Below are positions 9,174 to 16,559 of a stretch of DNA of 64,000 nucleotides, piece by piece. Under the pieces are notes generated by a model that was given only the letters and a program-made list of their open reading frames with translations, did no database searches and was not told where the DNA came from. This stretch comes from Gemmatimonadota bacterium (GTDB lineage Bacteria; JAAXHH01): assembly GCA_009841265.1 (NCBI GenBank), contig VXMB01000009.1:1536216-1600215 (forward strand), read 5' to 3'. Every line of letters begins with the position of its first letter. The stretch's first letter is position 1. The position numbers and the translations under genes were made by a program.

Positions 9174-10967
9174 ATGATCACCAATGCCCGCGTTGGTGTC
9201 ACCATGCACAAAACCGCCCGCGCCATCGCTCTCATCACGATATGCTGCGTGACAGCGGCCGGGATGATGCACGTCCTGGGCGGTCCGGCCGGCGACGAAC
9301 CCTCCCAACCGTCCAACAGGTACGTCAACTCCGCGGGCGTCGAATTGCCGCCCGACGCGGCGCCGCCCTCGGAGCAGTACGTACGAACGTTTCAGCTGGA
9401 CAACACCTACATGGAGTGGTTCCGCACGATCTACAAGGGGACCTACGGCCACCGGATCATCGCGGAACCCTTGATTCGCTTCGACAAGAACTTCGACCTT
9501 ATCCCGGCGGCGGCGAACCGCTGGGAACCCACCGACGACGGGCTGGGCTGGTATTTCTACCTGAGGGACGACCTGGAGTTTTCCGACGGCAAGCCCCTGA
9601 CCGCCCACGATTACGTGTTCACCCTCCGGCGCGGCGCCGATCCGGAAAACGCCTACGACGTGGAGTGGTATTACCGTCCGATCAAGAACTGGGGCCGCAT
9701 CGTGGGCCGGGAGCTGCCCCTCGATTCGCTGGGTGTTCACGCGGTCGACGACTACACGCTGCTCATCGAAACCGACGAACCTTGCGCCTACATGCCGGAC
9801 CTGATGGTGGACAGCTGGGTTTCGCCTCGCCAGGCGGTGGAGAAGTACGGCGACGCCTGGTCCACCAGCCCGGAGACCTCTATCGCCAGCGGGCCCTTCT
9901 ACCTGGCGGAGTGGACCAAGGCGGACCGAGTCGTGCTCAAAGCCAACCCCCGATATCACGGCGCCGCCCGGCCTTATCTGGAAACCTTGATCGCCAAGTT
10001 GCACAACGCCTCGACGCCGCCGCCCCTGCTCGCGTCCTACGAGGCCGACGAGGTGGATTTCGGCCTTGTAACGAACCACGCCGAACTCGCCCGGATCAAG
10101 ACCGATCCGAAGCTAAGCCGGGAGCTGCATTCCTACACGGATTTTGCCACGTACTACCTCACGATGGACACCTATAACCCGCCCTTCGACAACCTCAAGG
10201 TGCGCCAGGCCTTCAGCCACGCCATCGACCGGGAGGCCGTGTGCGAATCCGCGCTCCAGGGTTTCGCGATCCCCGCGTACTCCATGCTGCCGCCCGGCTT
10301 CCCGGCGGAAGCGACGGAAGCCCTGAAACCCGTCCAGCGGTACGACCCAGCCCTGGGACGCAAACTGTTCGCCGAGGCGGGATATCCGGACGGAAAGGGA
10401 TTCCCGCGCGTGGAGATGTGGGTCCGGCGCGACGTGCGTCCAGTGCACGAAGCCGGAGAGGCGATCCACGCCATGATCAAGCAGAACCTGGGGATCGACC
10501 TGGTTGTGCGCAACATGGAGGTCAAGATCTTCATGGACGCGATCAACAGCCACCAGCTTCCCCTGGGTCTCGTCCGGTTCGGGGCCGACTTCATCGATCC
10601 CAGCAGCCTGATGAACCTCTGGCTATCCTCGGGACGGCACGCCTGGAAACACGACCGCTTCGACCGGCTGGTGGTCCAGGCGGGAGGCGTCGTCGGCGAC
10701 TACGAAGCTCGGATGGACGTCTACCGCCAGGCCGAACGCATCCTGGTAGAGGAAGTGGGTGGCCTCTTCGTGTGGTACCCGACGATGAACCAGATCTGGA
10801 AATCGGACATCAAGGGGGACGCCCTCGAACCGAACCGGCGAGGCTTCCGGTCCTGGCGGGGCGAGCAGATTGGGAACACGGCCTTTACGATCTACATCTC
10901 GGAGAAGGGCGGGCGGGATGCCGAAACTAAGAGCTTCTGGGAAAGGGTGCTGGGGGGTGGCGGGTAG
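9174..10967 (+). CDS. Family 5 extracellular solute-binding protein (peptide/oligopeptide type)
   Basis: A 597-residue periplasmic binding protein of the SBP_bac_5 family. An N-terminal signal segment (residues 11-33, ARAIALITICCVTAAGMM) follows a short basic start; the ATG at 9204 is an equally possible start. Family landmarks include GTYGHRIIAEPLIRFD, WYFYLRDDLEFSDGKPLTAHDYVFTL, SGPFYLAEWTKADRVVLKANPRYHG and FDNLKVRQAFSHAIDRE. It would deliver a peptide or related ligand to an ABC importer, but no permease or ATPase gene is in the window, so it is an orphan or works with components encoded elsewhere. The mature N-terminus is preceded by no lipobox that I trust. Confidence 0.85.
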   Translation: MITNARVGVTMHKTARAIALITICCVTAAGMMHVLGGPAGDEPSQPSNRYVNSAGVELPPDAAPPSEQYVRTFQLDNTYMEWFRTIYKGTYGHRIIAEPLIRFDKNFDLIPAAANRWEPTDDGLGWYFYLRDDLEFSDGKPLTAHDYVFTLRRGADPENAYDVEWYYRPIKNWGRIVGRELPLDSLGVHAVDDYTLLIETDEPCAYMPDLMVDSWVSPRQAVEKYGDAWSTSPETSIASGPFYLAEWTKADRVVLKANPRYHGAARPYLETLIAKLHNASTPPPLLASYEADEVDFGLVTNHAELARIKTDPKLSRELHSYTDFATYYLTMDTYNPPFDNLKVRQAFSHAIDREAVCESALQGFAIPAYSMLPPGFPAEATEALKPVQRYDPALGRKLFAEAGYPDGKGFPRVEMWVRRDVRPVHEAGEAIHAMIKQNLGIDLVVRNMEVKIFMDAINSHQLPLGLVRFGADFIDPSSLMNLWLSSGRHAWKHDRFDRLVVQAGGVVGDYEARMDVYRQAERILVEEVGGLFVWYPTMNQIWKSDIKGDALEPNRRGFRSWRGEQIGNTAFTIYISEKGGRDAETKSFWERVLGGGG

Positions 10968-10984
10968 GCGACGCAGGAGGCAAA

Positions 10985-11224
10985 TCAGACGATATTCAGC
11001 ATTTTGTTGGCATAGTCTTTTCCCGAAGTCGGTGAAGGAAGAGACTCACCGTCCTGTTGATACAAATCAATGGTTTCTTCTACGATCCGACATAACTCGG
11101 AGAACACTTCCTGTTCGTTCTCCCCATGACATCCTCCGTAAAACAGACCGGGACAACTGCCAATGTAACACTGATCTTCGTCTGACCACTCCACGATTTT
11201 CACATATCGAGCACTCATCTTCAT
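10985..11224 (-). CDS. HicB-like antitoxin-family protein
   Basis: A 79-residue protein matching the N-terminal RNase H-like fold of HicB antitoxins: RYVKIVEWSDEDQCYIGSCP, then a Gly-rich turn and EVFSELCRIVEETIDLYQQDG. It lacks the C-terminal helix-turn-helix found in longer HicB proteins, so it would be the short form. AAGGA lies about 8 bp before the ATG at 11224. No HicA toxin is evident beside it. A short reading frame upstream on the same strand ends in an ATGA overlap with this start. Confidence 0.7.
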   Translation of the reverse strand: MKMSARYVKIVEWSDEDQCYIGSCPGLFYGGCHGENEQEVFSELCRIVEETIDLYQQDGESLPSPTSGKDYANKMLNIV

Positions 11225-11310
11225 TTCTGTGATTCCTTTATCGCTACACGAATGGCCTGTTCCTGGTAGTTTCTGGCGTCGTCGCCGATGTGAAAGGAAA
11301 GATACCGCAA
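11221..11310 (-). other. Possible 29-codon ORF or gene remnant coupled to the HicB-like gene
   Basis: An open frame from a TTG at 11310 to a TGA at 11221 overlaps the ATG of the HicB-like gene as ATGA, the usual arrangement for translational coupling. It would encode about 29 residues ending in YQEQAIRVAIKESQK. There is no clear ribosome binding site and an in-frame stop lies just upstream (11313-11311), so this may be the tail of a lost partner gene. I do not recognise it. Confidence 0.25.
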
Positions 11311-11356
11311 TTAAACCAACAGGAGGAATGTTAAATTCCGTTTTTTACGAACGAAA

Positions 11357-11370
11357 ACCCAATAATGGGT
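11357..11370 (+). promoter_or_regulatory. Inverted repeat upstream of the ECF sigma gene
   Basis: ACCCA-ATAA-TGGGT is a perfect 5-bp inverted repeat with a 4-bp spacer, in an AT-rich stretch 48-61 bp before the sigma factor start. It could be an operator or overlap an autoregulated promoter. No convincing ECF-type -35/-10 pair can be fixed by eye. Confidence 0.3.
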
Positions 11371-11417
11371 GTTGTAAGATTGGTACCGACTGAGCGCCGG
11401 CCAGCAAAGGACTCTGA

Positions 11418-11975
11418 ATGACGCAGGAAGAGACAAAATGTATTGCACTGGAAATCCATCGTGGCAACCGGGACGCGGTGACGGACCTGGTGGCGACCTA
11501 CCAGGACAGACTCTTCACCTACGCCTTCCATATGCTTGGCGGTTCGGACGACGCCCTCGACGTTACGCAGGAAGCCTTTGTCAAGGCGTACACCACGCTC
11601 TCCGGAAAGTACGACGCGGAGCGATGCCGGACGCTCGAAGTCCGACCCTGGCTGTATCGCATCGTCCGGAACCTGGCGCTGAACAAGTTGAGGTCGCGCA
11701 AACGAAGAGACGACGCGCTGGTCAGCATGAAGGACAACCTGCCGGCACAGGTTTTCGACACCGGAAACAACCGGTCAAGGACAAGAGCGATCCGGGCGGC
11801 CCTCGCTCGACTGGGAAGGGAAAGCCGTGAATTGGTCATCCTGCGCTTTGTCGAGCAATACACCTACGCGGAGATCGCGACAGTCACCGGCTCAACGGAA
11901 TCGGCGCTGCGGGGCAAGGTGTACCGTGCGCTACGTAGGCTTCGCAAAACCATGGAGGGGGGTCCTGGTGGATAA
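11418..11975 (+). CDS. RNA polymerase ECF-type sigma-70 family factor
   Basis: A 185-residue ECF sigma factor with regions 2 and 4 only. Region 2 spans about residues 24-90 (YQDRLFTYAFHMLGGSDDALDVTQEAFVKAY, then the RPWLYRIVRNLALNKLRSRKRR helix that reads the -10 element). Region 4 spans about 125-180 (LGRESRELVILRFVEQYTYAEIA, then the HTH TGSTESALRGKVYRALRRLRK). Its 3' end overlaps the next gene by 8 bp (GTG at 11968, stop at 11973-11975), the hallmark of a sigma/anti-sigma pair. A divergent HicB-like gene lies upstream. The likely role is transcription of a regulon controlled by the protein encoded next. Confidence 0.92.
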   Translation: MTQEETKCIALEIHRGNRDAVTDLVATYQDRLFTYAFHMLGGSDDALDVTQEAFVKAYTTLSGKYDAERCRTLEVRPWLYRIVRNLALNKLRSRKRRDDALVSMKDNLPAQVFDTGNNRSRTRAIRAALARLGRESRELVILRFVEQYTYAEIATVTGSTESALRGKVYRALRRLRKTMEGGPGG

Positions 11976-12858
11976 AAACGAAGCGAGACAGTATCTGGAT
12001 CAAATCAGGACCGGCGAAGCGGATTCCGAGGCCAGCCGGTCCGTGACGGAACACCTGGAAGAGTGCGCCGATCTGCGCGAAGAGGCTGCATTTATGGAAA
12101 ACCTTGCCATGGAATCTACCAAACTGAAACTGACCGCTCCCACAGGGATACAGGAGGAAGTGATGATCAGGATTGCAGACCGATACGATGTGATCGAAAC
12201 AGATTTCGGGACGGCGCACGTGGGATTTACACCCAAGGGCATATCGGCGGTAAAACTCGACGTGGAGGAGGACGGCGCATTCGAAACCTACTACAAAGAC
12301 AGGCTGGGGCGGACCACGGTCCGAGGTTCGCTGCCCGAAGCGTATACCGAAGCGGTCAGGCGGGCCATAAGAGGAGAGAAGATCGCCCAGCCGCCGGTCA
12401 CGCTGGAAGGACTGACCGAATTTGAACAGACCGTGCTCCAGCATCTGGCCAGGATACCTACGGGCGAGGTACGACCCTATGCCTGGCTCGCCCGGGAAGT
12501 GGGCAGGCCGAAGGCGATCCGGGCCGTCGGAACGGTCATGGCCCGCAATCCCGTTCCCTTCCTGATGCCCTGCCACCGGCTCGTACCCTCGACCGGAGGC
12601 GTGGGAAACTACTACTACGGACCGGAAATGAAATGGACCCTGCTGGAACGGGAGGGGATCCCGCGGGAGGAACTCGCAAACTGGAAGCAGCGCGGCGTGC
12701 GCTTCATCGGCAGCCGGACGACCGGTATCTACTGCTATCCGACCTGCCGTGATGCGCGGCGCGTCCAGCCGCAGCACCGGCTGGAATTCGGTAGTACGGA
12801 AGACGCGACGGAAAGCGGATACCGGCCGTGCAAGCACTGCAGGCCGCTGTCGGTGTAG
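11968..12858 (+). CDS. Anti-sigma-like / O6-alkylguanine-DNA methyltransferase / Ada Cys4 zinc-domain fusion
   Basis: A 296-residue protein starting at GTG 11968 (GGAGGGG 5-7 bp upstream, overlapping the sigma gene by 8 bp). Residues 1-65 form a short acidic helical region with VTEHLEECADL, i.e. the His-x3-Cys of zinc anti-sigma domains (H29, C33) with the second Cys replaced by Leu36. Residues 72-146 resemble the N-terminal domain of MGMT/Ogt. Residues 148-232 are the MGMT catalytic domain: R185 in the RAVGTVMARNP finger, active-site PCHR with C202 (codon 12571). Residues 244-294 match the Ada N-terminal metal-binding domain, with all four cysteines C256, C260, C288 and C291 (TTGIYCYPTC and YRPCKHC). 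In E. coli Ada this domain is N-terminal and followed by an AraC-type HTH; here it is C-terminal with no HTH. Repair activity and alkylation sensing are expected; control of the adjacent sigma factor is inferred. Confidence 0.88.
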   Translation: MDKNEARQYLDQIRTGEADSEASRSVTEHLEECADLREEAAFMENLAMESTKLKLTAPTGIQEEVMIRIADRYDVIETDFGTAHVGFTPKGISAVKLDVEEDGAFETYYKDRLGRTTVRGSLPEAYTEAVRRAIRGEKIAQPPVTLEGLTEFEQTVLQHLARIPTGEVRPYAWLAREVGRPKAIRAVGTVMARNPVPFLMPCHRLVPSTGGVGNYYYGPEMKWTLLEREGIPREELANWKQRGVRFIGSRTTGIYCYPTCRDARRVQPQHRLEFGSTEDATESGYRPCKHCRPLSV

Positions 12859-12872
12859 ATACAATGTAGATA

Positions 12873-13706
12873 CTACCGATTACGTGGAGGAATCCTGTCG
12901 CCGACGGGCTTGGGTACGGGTCTCCAGTAACCCGAGGGATCGCCGCCCCGACAGATTACGGCCCGGTGGTACTCCGGGTAGCGGCCCCGCACGTCGGGCG
13001 GCAGGTACCGTATCGTCAGGCCGCAGCGCCGGCGGTCGGATACATTCGGCTCGGACCCGTGCAACAGCAGGTCGGTATGCATGGAGATCTGGCCCGCCTT
13101 CATGGTAAAAGGCACCGGGTCGCCGCCCCATTTTCGCGGGTCCGTTACCGTCTGTCCCAGCACGTTGCGTTCGGCTTCCGTGCTGTTTTCGAAGGGGATC
13201 TGCCCGTGGAGGTGGGAACCGGGGATGACCGTCATGGGCCCGTTCTCTTCGTCCACGTCATCAATAGCCAGCCAGATCGTCACTACCTTGCTCGGCGTCA
13301 GGGGCCAGTAGGACGCGTCCTGGTGCCAACTCACCCGCTGCACGTCGCCCGGCATCTTGCAGAAATAGTGGGTCATCTCGCAGATCAGCGTCTCCCCGAC
13401 CAGGTCTTCCGCGTAGTCCAGTATCCGCTGGTTCATGGTCAAGTCGTATATACCCTCGCAGTGCCGCTGCCAGCCGTTGATCGAGTAGCTGTTGTACCCT
13501 TCCTTCTCCGCGCGGGCCATCAGGTCTTCGAAATACGCTCGGTTCTCCTCGGCTTCCTGCGGGGTAAAGACGTCGAGGGGGCAGAGATACCCGTTCGCGT
13601 TGAAGAAGTCGACCTGTTCGCGGGATAGCGTTTTGGGGTGCTCGTTTGTTGCCGGGAAAAACCGCAGTTCCCGCTTCATTTCGGGCAGGGCATCGGTGAT
13701 GGGCAT
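12873..13706 (-). CDS. PhyH family dioxygenase
   Basis: A 277-residue PhyH family oxygenase with iron ligands H128-Q-D130 (SWHQDASYW), distal H216 in LLLHGSEPN, and an Arg cluster after it for 2-oxoglutarate. The segment IWLAIDDVDEENGPMTVIPGSH is the classic PhyH core. It belongs to the subgroup with a long N-terminal helical part and the ITIRYLPPD-like ending. It converges on the sigma/Ada-like operon with only 14 bp between the stops, so it is not co-transcribed with it. Substrate unknown. Confidence 0.87.
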   Translation of the reverse strand: MPITDALPEMKRELRFFPATNEHPKTLSREQVDFFNANGYLCPLDVFTPQEAEENRAYFEDLMARAEKEGYNSYSINGWQRHCEGIYDLTMNQRILDYAEDLVGETLICEMTHYFCKMPGDVQRVSWHQDASYWPLTPSKVVTIWLAIDDVDEENGPMTVIPGSHLHGQIPFENSTEAERNVLGQTVTDPRKWGGDPVPFTMKAGQISMHTDLLLHGSEPNVSDRRRCGLTIRYLPPDVRGRYPEYHRAVICRGGDPSGYWRPVPKPVGDRIPPRNR

Positions 13707-13818
13707 GGGCGACCTTTATTAAGTATTCGTTGGTGGGTGAGCCTGGTCCGGTGGCGACTTTGAATATACCGGCATAAATCGCTTGAGACAACCCTTTGAA
13801 TGACTTAAATAGCCATGT

Positions 13819-14601
13819 ATGGATGATACCACGAACAGGGCGCTGCATTCGCTCGACCTCGCTCCGGGCGCGTCGCTTGACGACGTCAAAAAGTCGTACC
13901 GGGAACTGGTGCTGATCTGGCATCCGGATAAGGTGCCCGACCGGGTGAAAGACCGGGCCACCGCCAAGTTCACGGAGATCAACGAGGCCTACCAGTGGCT
14001 CGTTCGCAATCCGGATAACCTGCGGGTGTCTTCGACTACCGGGACGTCTTACCGGTCAACTTCACAGCGCCAGTCTCCTCCCCGCTATCGTTCTTCCTCG
14101 CAATCTTCCCATACACGAACGGAGTATTCCCGGCCCGGCGCCTCCAGCCGCACGGGATCCGGATCGTCGGCCGATCCGGCTGTTCAACGTGTCCGACAGG
14201 CCGCTCGCAGTATCTTAACCGATACCAGGGCCGGCCTGTACATCTACCCAGACATCAACCCCGATCGAGCGGCGAACTTCGTCGTTTCGCTGCAGCGCAG
14301 CATACGTTTCAGCGGCTTGGCCGCGACGGTGAACGATCTGCTGGTGTTCTATGATATCGACGGTTCCGGCGAGGAGGGCATGGCCATCACCCGGTCGAAC
14401 CACCTGGTCAACAACAACACCGGGACCCTCTATGACATCGGCGAACTGGTGGAGGTCCAATTGAAGGAAGGATTCATCTTCTGGAGTGAGATCGTGGTGC
14501 GCAGACGGGGAAGCCGGAGGTTTGAACTCGCGGGATATGCGGAAAAAGGGCCTGGACGGGCGCTGGTGCGCATTCTCGGGAACCTGGTGTCCGAGGACTA
14601 G
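13819..14601 (+). CDS. J-domain protein with an uncharacterised C-terminal beta-rich domain
   Basis: A 260-residue protein. Residues 4-65 are a J-domain with the HPD motif H35-P-D37 and the usual helix II/III flanks (DVKKSYRELVLIWHPDK, then FTEINEAYQWL). Residues 68-118 are a Ser/Arg/Thr-rich linker. Residues 120-260 form a separate domain, ending with VRILGNLVSED, which I do not recognise. The HPD should stimulate a DnaK-type Hsp70; no Hsp70 or GrpE gene is nearby, so this is a specialised co-chaperone rather than the housekeeping DnaJ. No zinc finger or G/F region is present. Confidence 0.72.
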   Translation: MDDTTNRALHSLDLAPGASLDDVKKSYRELVLIWHPDKVPDRVKDRATAKFTEINEAYQWLVRNPDNLRVSSTTGTSYRSTSQRQSPPRYRSSSQSSHTRTEYSRPGASSRTGSGSSADPAVQRVRQAARSILTDTRAGLYIYPDINPDRAANFVVSLQRSIRFSGLAATVNDLLVFYDIDGSGEEGMAITRSNHLVNNNTGTLYDIGELVEVQLKEGFIFWSEIVVRRRGSRRFELAGYAEKGPGRALVRILGNLVSED

Positions 14602-14643
14602 TAATTTGTAATAACAATTCAAAGAAAGAAGGGAGAAACGATA

Positions 14644-14904
14644 GTGAAAGAACCTGGTTTAATTGACGACATTTACTATCAAGCAGGTCGAAATGCCGCC
14701 ATCGAAATGTGCCTGGCGTCATTAATCCATCAGGAACACTATCCTGTCGTGTGGAATCGTCATGAAATGCTTGGTAGGTTACGACAGAAATACCCTGAGA
14801 TGTTAAAGGATGGAGGGCAGTGGAGTAGATTCGAAAACGGTGTTAAAGATGGCCTGAACAATATGTTTATCAACTATCGAGAAGACCAGTTGGACGATGA
14901 CTAA
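14644..14904 (+). CDS. Small acidic hypothetical protein
   Basis: An 86-residue protein starting at GTG 14644 with an AAGGGAG ribosome binding site about 9 bp upstream. It begins 42 bp after the J-domain gene and reads in the same direction. It is helical and rich in Asp, Glu, Asn and Tyr, ending in YREDQLDDD. No family recognised. Confidence 0.5.
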   Translation: MKEPGLIDDIYYQAGRNAAIEMCLASLIHQEHYPVVWNRHEMLGRLRQKYPEMLKDGGQWSRFENGVKDGLNNMFINYREDQLDDD

Positions 14905-15047
14905 GGTCGTTGCAGTGTTGTCGGTAATTCCGTTTTAGGCTGAGTCTAAACTATTCCCAATGCGACACAAAGCAAACTGAACCTACTACTGTAATGTTGA
15001 GTAAAGGTTTCTCTTGTTACATGTATTCTGTACTGGGAGTCTACCGC

Positions 15048-15091
15048 ATAACGCCCCTATAACGCCCCTATAACGCCCCTATAACGCCCCT
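15048..15091. repeat. Four perfect tandem copies of an 11-bp unit
   Basis: The unit ATAACGCCCCT is repeated four times without mismatch, 17 bp downstream of nothing coding on the + strand and 17 bp beyond the 3' end of the AlbA_2 gene (which ends at 15109). It is too short and unspaced to be a CRISPR array. It fits the habit of this window of carrying short tandem repeats just past gene ends. Confidence 0.85.
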
Positions 15092-15108
15092 AAGACTCAT
15101 CTACGCCA

Positions 15109-16506
15109 CTACGCTCGTCTCCACCGCCCTGATTTTCCACGTCCAGGGGACACAACCAACCTGCGATTTAGTAACTCCTCCAGCGCCCTACGCACTTGAC
15201 GCTCGCTGACATAGGGGCCCAGACGGCCGAGAATCTCACGGCGCGTCAAACCAGCTTCTGTGCTGTCCAGAAGGGACAGTATCATTTCCTGTCGTTCGGA
15301 GAAATTAGCTTTTCCACCACGCCGCTGAGGCACGAACTGCCCGTGCTGGAACCGCACGGTCACACACCAGCCATCGTCTTCGATTTCCAGCATGGGTAGA
15401 CCCGCTTCGCTGGTCAGGTCCGTCATCTTCAGTGTACCGTGCCCCCACTCCTCGATGATCCCGCGTCGATGGAACGCACGGGCGATTAGTGGATTCCAAG
15501 GGCGTGATTCGTGCGGAACGAACAGCTTCTCCGGCGTCAACCCGAAGTGCAGCGATCCGGCCGACGTGATCTCCAAACGGTCATCGTAGATCGCCACGCC
15601 AATGGAACCTCCGCCAATGGAATAATCACGATGGCACAACGCGTTCGCCAGCGCCTCGCGCGTCGCAAGTGGTGGATAAAGCGGTTCGTCGATTCGGTCG
15701 AAACGATCGGCTTCGAATCGAGCGGCGATCGGCAGGCTGTCGCGCAAGAAACGTTCCGCGTACACGAGGAGCGCGAAGGCGTTGCCGTTGAACTGGCGAT
15801 TATCCAGAAACTTCATTTTGTCGGTTCCCTGGAAGCGGGCAACGCGAAGCAGGCATTGCGGCATATCGACTTCCAACCGTTCCCCGTTGCCGAACAGCAC
15901 GGCTGCGGCTCGAAGCAATACACCGTCGTGCAGTAACCCGAGTCCTCGCAGCAGGTCGGCCGGCTCCCTGCTCGGCGGCTCATCCATTCGACCGCGCCGA
16001 ACGCCCTCCGCGACGACCCGTCGAATCTCTGCTTCGTCGAGTTCGCTGATCGACCATCCGGCGGCAGGCTGGTTTTCCCAGCGCTGCTCGCTGTGCATCC
16101 GTTCGAACAGCATCCGATTGTACTCCTCCGGAGACAGTGCCAGCGTGGTGTTCCCTACCCGGCGGTAGGCGTTGCCACGGTAGATATACGGCCTAGTTGA
16201 TCCCCGGCCCGTGCTGATCACGATGACTTCACGGCCACCATCCACGGGAACCCGCTCTACGGTTGGAAACGCTGGAGGATCGATTTGCCGAAGCTCGGCG
16301 CTCAATTCCTCGATCGTGCGCTCGCCAACTTGCTGTCCTACGACGCCACCATCTCGCGTCACGCCGAAGAGCACCCGTCCACCTTCCTGATTCAGAAATG
16401 CACACACCGTCCTGGCCGCCTCCCGGCGAGTTCCGGTCGTCTCCTTGAACTCCAGCGTCTCGGACTCGCCGGAGGCGGTGAGGGGTGCGATCTGTTCGAT
16501 GTTCAT
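15109..16506 (-). CDS. AlbA_2 (Schlafen-like) ATP-binding regulator
   Basis: A 465-residue protein with three parts. Residues 10-125 are an AlbA_2/Schlafen AAA_4 domain (ESETLEFKETTGTRREAARTVCAFLNQEGGRVLFGV, later NAYRRVGNTT). Residues 270-400 resemble the HATPase_c_4 domain (REALANALCHRDYSIGGGSIGVAIYDDRLEITSAG, EEWGHGTLKM). Residues 405-465 form a winged helix (ERQEMILSLLDSTEAGLTRREILGRLG). This layout is seen in putative transcriptional regulators and in proteins near phage-defence genes. It is read away from the helicase gene below (16560) by only 53 bp and on the same strand, so the helicase gene is upstream and the two are probably one operon. Confidence 0.82.
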   Translation of the reverse strand: MNIEQIAPLTASGESETLEFKETTGTRREAARTVCAFLNQEGGRVLFGVTRDGGVVGQQVGERTIEELSAELRQIDPPAFPTVERVPVDGGREVIVISTGRGSTRPYIYRGNAYRRVGNTTLALSPEEYNRMLFERMHSEQRWENQPAAGWSISELDEAEIRRVVAEGVRRGRMDEPPSREPADLLRGLGLLHDGVLLRAAAVLFGNGERLEVDMPQCLLRVARFQGTDKMKFLDNRQFNGNAFALLVYAERFLRDSLPIAARFEADRFDRIDEPLYPPLATREALANALCHRDYSIGGGSIGVAIYDDRLEITSAGSLHFGLTPEKLFVPHESRPWNPLIARAFHRRGIIEEWGHGTLKMTDLTSEAGLPMLEIEDDGWCVTVRFQHGQFVPQRRGGKANFSERQEMILSLLDSTEAGLTRREILGRLGPYVSERQVRRALEELLNRRLVVSPGRGKSGRWRRA

Positions 16507-16559
16507 GCTATCGTCTCCTATACACGCTGGTCTGTCAGTGAGAAAACGGTCGGATAGTG

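Noticed and set aside
11328..11381. A 17-codon ORF with AGGAGG upstream, as a leader peptide before the sigma gene
   Set aside because: The AGGAGG is only 1 bp from the ATG, too close for initiation, and the peptide has no attenuator-like features.
12873..13706. AlkB-like alkylation repair gene beside the Ada-like operon
   Set aside because: It is a PhyH-type oxygenase with GSH core and no AlkB signature, and it is convergent with the operon.
15048..15091. CRISPR array
   Set aside because: The units are 11 bp with no spacers and no cas genes are present.
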